Below, piece after piece: positions 1 to 5,274 of a DNA stretch of 7,854 nucleotides (within the stretch, counting starts at the first letter, position 1; each line of letters opens with the position of its first letter). The stretch covers positions 1-7,854 of the forward strand of contig CALCEL010000053.1 in assembly GCA_937900485.1 (NCBI GenBank), written 5' to 3'. The DNA comes from an uncultured Prevotellaceae bacterium. GTDB lineage: Bacteria > Bacteroidota > Bacteroidia > Bacteroidales > Bacteroidaceae. The position numbers and the translations under genes are program-made. The notes beneath the pieces were generated by a model. That model made no database searches and had not been told where the DNA came from. It saw nothing but the letters and a program-made list of their open reading frames with translations.

Positions 1-30
1 CGAACTATTATTTTGTTGATTGTTAAATAA

Positions 31-561
31 TTAAATAGTTTTCAAGGGACGACTAAGTAAACAACCTTGCGGATTCCTATCCAGTATCATTTCTCCATTT
101 TCGTTGTAATGATGCTTTCTTTCAATAATATAAACAGGTGAGGAATCTGGAGGAAATGCTTCATTAAAACTGCGGTTACAATCAACAATAATATACTCTG
201 CATTTTTCAGTAAATATACCCAATTGCCTTCTGTTACGTAGCATGTATCAAAAGTACAAAACACTTGACTACTATTTAGAAACACAATACTATCAGACTC
301 ATAGTTCTTCCAACGACCATCTCTACGAGCAAAAGCACTTGTTACGACTAAAGGAATCGAATCACATACATATAATGTATCCGGCTCATACTCCCACAAG
401 AAGACACCATATTTTTTTGCCATTTCAATGGTGCTACAACTGCCAAGCGACAAAGTTTTACGAGACGAGGCAATTTCATAGAGAGTCCAAAGTGCATACG
501 ACAAAAATACACAGAAAACAATGCCTACGCAGAGCAATATTTTTTTTAATATTTTTACCAT
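31..561 (-). CDS. Candidate immunity protein of the orphan tip; single-pass membrane protein
   Basis: This is a 176-residue protein that I cannot assign to a named family. A basic start (MVKILKK) is followed by one hydrophobic segment at about residues 8-27, with no clear cleavage site, so it reads as a signal anchor. The remaining ~145 residues are soluble in character and would lie outside the cytoplasm. That part has six cysteines (C42, C66, C102, C107, C128, C167), which could form disulfides. Its ATG overlaps the stop of the orphan toxin tip by 7 nt (shared string ATGGTAA), so translation is probably coupled. A small unknown gene directly behind a toxin tip is the usual place for the cognate immunity gene in polymorphic-toxin loci, and this is the basis for the call. 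If correct, an extracytoplasmic immunity domain would suggest that the toxin acts in the periplasm. The reading frame is clear; the function is inferred. Confidence 0.75.
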   Translation of the reverse strand: MVKILKKILLCVGIVFCVFLSYALWTLYEIASSRKTLSLGSCSTIEMAKKYGVFLWEYEPDTLYVCDSIPLVVTSAFARRDGRWKNYESDSIVFLNSSQVFCTFDTCYVTEGNWVYLLKNAEYIIVDCNRSFNEAFPPDSSPVYIIERKHHYNENGEMILDRNPQGCLLSRPLKTI

Positions 562-1352
562 TTTACCTCTATTTTAGGTTTTATAACTGTTCCTCCTGGA
601 TTATTACTTTTTATTCTTTCATATATTTTATTAGGTACCCTATTTTCGTATGGATGGCAACCAGGAATTGAGCCATCTTTAAGCCCCGCTGCATTTAATG
701 ACTTTTGTACAGTAACTATACAATTAGAGCCTAACAAATTATAATTCTTTTTAAGTTCATTTTTTGCAGCTATTTCAGCCTTTTCATCTGCGATATCACT
801 ACAAGAAATAACATACCCTTCCGTATACTCCCTATCACCATTTTCTTTTCTATTTTTTTCACTATTGATAAATTGTTCAGGAGAGTCATAAGGTTTATCA
901 CCTTCATCATTTCCTTTATCATTTGGACCAGAAGAACCAGAGCTTTCGTTAGTTCCGTTCTTTGAATACAATCGCCATTTATTTTCCTTATCTTGTATCA
1001 AAATTGCAGCATGTCCAAAACCATGCGCTCCATCAGGCGCTGTAAGTACTGTAACGCTGTCGCCATTTATGTCCAAGCAGTTCACAGGATTTCCAGCACA
1101 GTAAGCGTATGGACTGATGTGGTAGTACTTCTCACATAGTGGGTCCATGCTCGTGAACTTACCGATTGCGGCATCATACTGACGGGCAGAGTAATCGTAG
1201 AGGTTCAGTCCGTGCATACGGTCAAGTTCCTTGCCGTTGTACAGATGATTCTGAACATCTGCGCCACGACGTGAACCTTCATCCATGATTCCACCGAATG
1301 GGTAGGAGTTGTTGACCTGATGTCTGATTATGTCATTACAAGTTAAGCACAT
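555..1352 (-). CDS. Orphan Rhs tip: partial Rhs core plus permuted papain-like toxin domain
   Basis: This 265-residue protein has no signal peptide and no YD-repeat scaffold. Residues 13-90 are the end of an Rhs-associated core (VNNSYPFGG at 13-21, then YNGKELD, SARQYD and CAGNPV). From residue 38 to 90 it matches the main Rhs protein in 52 of 53 positions. After residue 90 the sequence is unique. The unique part has GFGHAAILI with H114, a low-complexity S/G/N/D-rich stretch at about 131-156, and NLLGSNC with C211, followed by a helix ending in AAG. His before Asn-Cys fits a circularly permuted papain-like fold (NlpC/P60-LRAT group), so amidase, peptidase or acyltransferase activity is possible. 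The ATG at 1352 follows an in-frame TAA 12 nt upstream, so no longer form exists. It may be a silent donor cassette that becomes active only when recombined onto the scaffold. The frame and core are certain; the enzyme class is inferred. Confidence 0.85.
   Translation of the reverse strand: MCLTCNDIIRHQVNNSYPFGGIMDEGSRRGADVQNHLYNGKELDRMHGLNLYDYSARQYDAAIGKFTSMDPLCEKYYHISPYAYCAGNPVNCLDINGDSVTVLTAPDGAHGFGHAAILIQDKENKWRLYSKNGTNESSGSSGPNDKGNDEGDKPYDSPEQFINSEKNRKENGDREYTEGYVISCSDIADEKAEIAAKNELKKNYNLLGSNCIVTVQKSLNAAGLKDGSIPGCHPYENRVPNKIYERIKSNNPGGTVIKPKIEVKW
1081..1243 (-). repeat. Rhs core direct repeat, copy in the orphan tip
   Basis: This 163-nt stretch matches 2559-2721 in the same orientation with 15 mismatches and no gap (148/163). 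It encodes the end of the Rhs core up to the residues NPV. Identity stops abruptly at the 1080/1081 boundary, exactly where the variable toxin domain begins. On the other side only amino-acid similarity continues, to about 1320 (VNN-YPFGG). Such a repeat is a natural substrate for homologous recombination between tips. Confidence 0.9.
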
Positions 1353-1440
1353 AATGTGTTGATGTTAGATTCTGAGCGCAGAGATAAAGCAAAATGATGG
1401 CATAGCAAAACCATTTGCATCTTTTACTTCAAAATAAATA

Positions 1441-1488
1441 TGCCACTCTCCACCCGCAAACATGGTGGTTATGAAGTGGAAAGTGGCA
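1441..1488 (-). terminator. Long hairpin, possible terminator or leader structure
   Basis: The arms 1441-1453 and 1476-1488 pair at 12 of 13 positions. The one mismatch becomes a G-U pair in the minus-strand RNA, giving an unbroken 13-bp stem with a 22-nt loop. Downstream on the minus strand comes UAUUUAUUUUG, which is U-rich but not a clean U tract. It could end the transcript of the membrane-protein gene, or lie in the 5' leader of the orphan tip if the motif at 1501-1508 is a promoter. The loop is long for a classical terminator. Confidence 0.4.
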
Positions 1489-1500
1489 GTTAATCTGAGA

Positions 1501-1508
1501 CAAATATA
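1501..1508 (-). promoter_or_regulatory. Possible Bacteroidota -7 promoter element for the orphan cassette
   Basis: On the minus strand this reads TATATTTG, an exact match to the Bacteroidota -7 consensus TAnnTTTG. I find no convincing TTG -33 element at the expected spacing of about 19-21 nt; the nearest TTG (1543-1541) is too far. A chance match in AT-rich DNA is quite possible. If real, it would give the orphan tip its own transcript with a leader of about 140 nt. Confidence 0.2.
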
Positions 1509-1527
1509 ATTCCTATCACATAAAGCG

Positions 1528-1556
1528 ATGTTGTATCACACAAGGTGGTACAACAT
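1528..1556 (-). terminator. Hairpin just after the membrane-protein gene
   Basis: The eight-base arms 1528-1535 and 1549-1556 are perfectly complementary (ATGTTGTA / TACAACAT). The stem continues inward with three more pairs (1537-1539 with 1545-1547) across one mismatch, leaving a 5-nt loop. It lies 10 nt beyond the stop of the membrane-protein gene, a usual place for a terminator. However, only CGCUUUAU follows on the minus strand, so it lacks a good U tract. It may instead protect the transcript end or be unrelated to transcription. Confidence 0.35.
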
Positions 1557-1566
1557 AGCAACAAAA

Positions 1567-1974
1567 TCATCGTTTACGATAAATTATAAACATATTGTGA
1601 ATTAAAGCAATAAAAGCAGTCAAAACGAAATATGATAGAAAAGCTACAGGGAGCATATATAGTGATTTTGTCTTGAAAATTTTCACCCATACTCCACCTA
1701 ATATATAATCAATTATCATCAGCAATAAAGGAATAAGCGAATACATCACACACAGCAATAAACTTTTCGTGATAAAACGATTTATTCCTGCTTTATATAC
1801 TAAAAATACAGTACATACAGCTACTGGCGCATAAATAAACAATTGGAAAAACGAATACAAATAAAAACTGTACATATCATTATAGTTCATACACAACATA
1901 AAAAAAACAGACATTGGCATAACACTACAAAAAAAGTACGATATCATTAGTTTTTTACATAGTGACCTTCTCAT
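1567..1974 (-). CDS. Candidate immunity protein of the active tip; four-helix membrane protein
   Basis: With the ATG at 1974 this is a 135-residue, strongly hydrophobic protein with about four membrane segments (near residues 9-30, 37-61, 70-97 and 105-132) and a basic N terminus (MRRSLCKK) and C terminus (YRKR). I do not recognise the family. The frame is open further upstream, with an ATG at 1995 (142 residues) and another at 2055, but these lie deeper inside the toxin gene. I prefer 1974 because it gives the shortest overlap with the toxin stop (20 nt) and has a purine-rich AGAGA stretch about 5 nt upstream; 1995 is also possible. Its place directly behind the toxin tip, with overlapping frames, points to the cognate immunity gene. 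Membrane-embedded immunity would fit a toxin acting at or across the inner membrane. Function is inferred from position. Confidence 0.75.
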   Translation of the reverse strand: MRRSLCKKLMISYFFCSVMPMSVFFMLCMNYNDMYSFYLYSFFQLFIYAPVAVCTVFLVYKAGINRFITKSLLLCVMYSLIPLLLMIIDYILGGVWVKIFKTKSLYMLPVAFLSYFVLTAFIALIHNMFIIYRKR

Positions 1975-4900
1975 ATAATCTCTTTTTTTCTTCATATTCC
2001 TTTTGCACAGCATTCTTTTGCTCTTCTGCTGTCCAAGGTTTCGCAATAGAATCAAAACCAGTCTTTATTCCTGGTATTTGCTCTTTAATTTGATTTACCG
2101 TTTCCTTTGGGACACCAGCCTTCAACAAAATCGTAGAACTACTACTATTACAATTTCCCTGTGTGTCATTAGATGGCAAAATATCATACTTAATTCCACC
2201 ATTTTCGCCAAAAGAATTAATCGTATTCACAACAGATTCATCAAACTCCTCACTTGTCATTCCTTCTGGTATTGGTATCTCAATCTTTGCCTTAAGATTT
2301 TCACAATCCTTACCATTATAAACATTGACATCTTGTTGATAGTGGCATTCTTTTAATTGATTACAACCAAAGAAGGGCATATCGCCACTTGGTCCATAGG
2401 CAGCATACCGAATTACCTTTCCAGACGCATTCTCTACAGTAATAAACGTATGAGTAGCAGTCCATTCTTTTCCAATCATACTATTCAATGTTGCAGGTAA
2501 GTTGTTTGGAAGAGTTGTAGCGTACAAATACACTTTTTCCCCATCCGGATCTACATACTTCACAGGATTTCCAGCGCAGTAAGCATATGGACTGATATGA
2601 TAGTACTTCTCACACAGAGGGTCCATGCTCGTGAACTGACCGATTGCAGCATCGTACTGACGTGCAGAATAGTCGTACAAGTTCAATCCGTGCATACGGT
2701 CAAGTTCCTTGCCGTTGTACATCTTATTATACATCAGACGGTTTTCTCCCTCATTAAACAAACCGCCAAAGGGATAATAATTATTCACCTGAGAGACTGT
2801 TCCCCTTCCTTTTGGCGCAAAAGAAGCCACATGTCTCACATTACCGAGATGGTCTTTTGTATAATACACATATGACGACAGTTTATTATCGTTTATATCC
2901 AGATATCCATTCGCAAAGTTATATTTATATTTTTTCCCGCCATTTATTTCATATGCGCCAACATAAAGAGTGCATCCTTTATAGTGAGTTTTCTCATCCG
3001 TCAATTCTGAAGAATCACCAGACACTTTCAGACCAGGCACGGCAGTACGATGAGTAGTCTTTAGTTTAGAACCATCTGATGAATACACATAATCTATTAT
3101 ACTACCATCTTCAAACCACACACACGTTGGCATACCGTTAAAATCATACGTAATTTTACGTATCCCTTTGTTCAAGTCACTTATCAAAGAGCCACATCCG
3201 TCGTATCTATATTCATATCCATCCCTGTTATCAACACTCGTGTGATCAATGTTGTCACCGACAAAATGAAACGCGTCCCCCATCATTGACGCAGGAACAC
3301 CTTTATCCTTGGCTTTAATTAATCTGTTACCTGCATATGAGAATGTAACATTATCAATATATGCAGGTCCTTGCAGACTACAGCCAGACCGTTTCAACGA
3401 CATAAACGAACTATTAGCGTTATATGTGACTTCCTCGCTATAATCTACCAAAGGCATATTTGACAAGTTTTTTCCCGTCATATACTTCGCTCTGGTCAAT
3501 CTGTCCATACCATCGTACGTAAATAAATAGCCTTTTGTATTATCCAGACCATCAACATTCATACGTGCATCAGTATAAACCTGTGCACTTATATTCCCGT
3601 TATAGCATTTAAATTCGTTTGGTCCATCCGCATAGTAAAGACTTTCATTGAATATCGGTGAACAGGAAACATCCGTGTTAATGTGTTGATGGTTAGTCTG
3701 CCAGCCATGAATATTATACGAATACATATCACGAATCACTCCGTCATGTGATTTTGACTCAACAAGTCTTACCAAGTCATCATAAACATTATCCGCCACA
3801 CACTCCATCGGATTGCCGTCAAGTTGGAGATATTCTTTCTCCAGCAAGTCACAGACACAATTATACTCAATTGAGTCAACTATCGTATGCAGCAGATTAT
3901 TGCTCGAGGACTTATAAAGTTTTGTGACGTTCTTTATCGGCTTATCAGTAAAGGAATATGACGTGTTTGTTTTGATAAAATAATCATCAATGGAGGTGGA
4001 TATTGCCTCAACACACCTACCCTTCTCGTCATAGTACATCAAACGATAATAACGATTATCATTATTGTCAGTAACAATTTGTGCCGTAAGGAGTGACATC
4101 GCACGTGTTTTCCAAAACCCGTCTTTTCCCCATTCTATTGCCAACTCACCAAACTTCCTATTAGTCAGACAATAATAATCATCATAATAATTTACCATTT
4201 CGATATAAGGCGATGAAATGAGATGATGAGAAATCATAAAATAATCAGTCCCTTCTATATTACTTGGAAGTGGATTTTCAGGGAACTCTTTATATAAAAC
4301 TCTTTCCACTTCAGCCACATATTCCTCTTCACTATTATTAATTACTTCTTTCGTCAAACCTTGCACCACAATTCTGCCAATACAATCATACAGAAAGAAT
4401 CGGTACTTCTTTGCCGCCCTCATACGCGCATCCTGCATAAAAGCAAGATGTCCGCACTTGTCATACCAATATTTTATAGGTTGACAGCCCGGAAGAATTT
4501 TCTCGACACATCTACCATGACCATCGTATTTGTATCTGTACAAGAGTGAATTGCTACTTGTTTTTTGATACAATGGCGGGATAACGACACTTAAAAGCCC
4601 GTCATCATACACAAAATACGTATCATTGTTTGCCGTTCCGTCGTTCCTACGTTCAAGAATAACATTTCCCGAAAAATCCTTGTACACTTCCAAGATGTGT
4701 CCATCCTCATCAATAGTTCTCTCACCAATTAGGGAACAAGGCTTATAGTATCCTGGGCGACTGCCAGGTATTCCGGATGATGACAGAAGATATTTTTTGA
4801 CATCATCTTTCTTATTTGTGATATACTCGACCGACTTAGACTTTCCCTCCCAAAGATCACCCGGAGTGGAGGATGCCGATGGTCTACCAAGAACATCATA

Positions 4901-5272
4901 ACTTGTTACGCTAAAAGCCCTGCTATCATTATAAGCCATGTTTGACAATCCTGTAAAATCATCCTCGGATATAACATCTGGACTTTCACCGCCAACTGTT
5001 GGTAGCCATCTTTTACTTTCACGTCCAAACATGTCGCATTCCACCATGGAATAGACATATTTTCCACTAGTGTTAACACCGCCGGAGGCCAGGACACTAG
5101 GACGACCGAGTCCATCATAGTACTGTACCGTTTTTATGCTTCGTGCGCCATCTTCATCCAGCATTGTCTCTTTGACAACGTAGTTTTGACCAGACGACTG
5201 ACTATGCGTACTTACAGGAATTATCATTTGCAGAATAATTAGTATGCCGCAAAGATATGATTTATTTTCCAT
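1955..5272 (-). CDS. Secreted YD-repeat/Rhs protein with C-terminal permuted papain-like toxin tip
   Basis: This 1105-residue protein starts with a signal peptide (charged start, hydrophobic core at about 8-20, likely cut near 22-25), so Sec export is expected. The N-terminal region has the layout of Bacteroidota DUF6443-type Rhs proteins, with YYDGLGRP at 51-58 and YDVLGR at 125-130. Many degenerate YD repeats follow. The Rhs-associated core has DHLGNVR at 807-813, YPFGG at 833-837, YNGKELD from 852 and CAGNPV at 899-904, ending at DPDGE (908-912). Beyond it lies a unique tip of about 190 residues with H941 in THTFITVE and C1041 in GNCNS, the His-then-Cys order of permuted papain-like enzymes (NlpC/P60-LRAT group), and a charged helical tail. 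The family model is a YD-repeat shell enclosing a toxic C terminus. It starts 2 nt after the preceding YD-repeat gene and overlaps the membrane-protein gene. The scaffold call is firm; tip activity is inferred. Confidence 0.92.
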   Translation of the reverse strand: MENKSYLCGILIILQMIIPVSTHSQSSGQNYVVKETMLDEDGARSIKTVQYYDGLGRPSVLASGGVNTSGKYVYSMVECDMFGRESKRWLPTVGGESPDVISEDDFTGLSNMAYNDSRAFSVTSYDVLGRPSASSTPGDLWEGKSKSVEYITNKKDDVKKYLLSSSGIPGSRPGYYKPCSLIGERTIDEDGHILEVYKDFSGNVILERRNDGTANNDTYFVYDDGLLSVVIPPLYQKTSSNSLLYRYKYDGHGRCVEKILPGCQPIKYWYDKCGHLAFMQDARMRAAKKYRFFLYDCIGRIVVQGLTKEVINNSEEEYVAEVERVLYKEFPENPLPSNIEGTDYFMISHHLISSPYIEMVNYYDDYYCLTNRKFGELAIEWGKDGFWKTRAMSLLTAQIVTDNNDNRYYRLMYYDEKGRCVEAISTSIDDYFIKTNTSYSFTDKPIKNVTKLYKSSSNNLLHTIVDSIEYNCVCDLLEKEYLQLDGNPMECVADNVYDDLVRLVESKSHDGVIRDMYSYNIHGWQTNHQHINTDVSCSPIFNESLYYADGPNEFKCYNGNISAQVYTDARMNVDGLDNTKGYLFTYDGMDRLTRAKYMTGKNLSNMPLVDYSEEVTYNANSSFMSLKRSGCSLQGPAYIDNVTFSYAGNRLIKAKDKGVPASMMGDAFHFVGDNIDHTSVDNRDGYEYRYDGCGSLISDLNKGIRKITYDFNGMPTCVWFEDGSIIDYVYSSDGSKLKTTHRTAVPGLKVSGDSSELTDEKTHYKGCTLYVGAYEINGGKKYKYNFANGYLDINDNKLSSYVYYTKDHLGNVRHVASFAPKGRGTVSQVNNYYPFGGLFNEGENRLMYNKMYNGKELDRMHGLNLYDYSARQYDAAIGQFTSMDPLCEKYYHISPYAYCAGNPVKYVDPDGEKVYLYATTLPNNLPATLNSMIGKEWTATHTFITVENASGKVIRYAAYGPSGDMPFFGCNQLKECHYQQDVNVYNGKDCENLKAKIEIPIPEGMTSEEFDESVVNTINSFGENGGIKYDILPSNDTQGNCNSSSSTILLKAGVPKETVNQIKEQIPGIKTGFDSIAKPWTAEEQKNAVQKEYEEKKRLYEKVTM
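2559..2721 (-). repeat. Rhs core direct repeat, copy in the main gene
   Basis: This is the partner of 1081-1243, offset by 1478 nt. It encodes about residues 852-905 of the main protein, ending just before the variable tip. Of the 15 base differences from the orphan copy, 14 are silent and one changes Gln879 to Lys. Recombination between the copies would delete the current tip and its membrane-protein gene and place the orphan tip, with its own downstream gene, on the scaffold. Confidence 0.9.
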
Positions 5273-5274
5273 GT

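Larger units (their letters stand above)
1353..1566. other. Intergenic region between the active and orphan cassettes
   Basis: This is the only sizeable non-coding stretch in the window (214 nt). I see no open frame of note and no tRNA-like structure. It contains two inverted repeats, at 1441-1488 and 1528-1556, and one Bacteroidota-like -7 motif on the minus strand at 1501-1508. Sequence matching the Rhs scaffold does not extend into it, so the orphan core is cut off near 1320 and not merely separated from the main gene by a stop codon. Confidence 0.7.

Noticed and set aside
243..671. Plus-strand open frame of 142 codons
   Set aside because: It lies antisense across two minus-strand genes, has an implausible Tyr/His/Phe-rich composition and no recognisable motif.
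1352..1364. 13-nt match TAATGTGTTGATG to 3679-3691, as a possible older recombination point
   Set aside because: A 13-nt match within 7.8 kb of AT-rich DNA is expected about by chance, and the flanks do not align.
1975..2055. Longer start (162 residues) for the four-helix membrane protein
   Set aside because: It would overlap the toxin gene by about 100 nt; the extra residues are a strongly basic, non-membrane stretch that reads like the shadow of the toxin's charged tail.
2003..2356. Plus-strand open frame of 117 codons inside the toxin tip
   Set aside because: It is antisense to a well-supported coding region; the other plus-strand frames at 2597-3057, 4361-4549, 5545-5978 and 6364-6588 are shadows of the same kind.
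1081..2721. CRISPR array, insertion sequence or integron
   Set aside because: There are only two long coding repeats 1.48 kb apart, with no short regular spacers, transposase, integrase or terminal inverted repeats.
4906..5118. Minus-strand frame of 70 codons overlapping the start of the second YD-repeat gene
   Set aside because: It lies in another frame inside the N-terminal region of a clear gene, where YYDGLGRP and YDVLGR are found.
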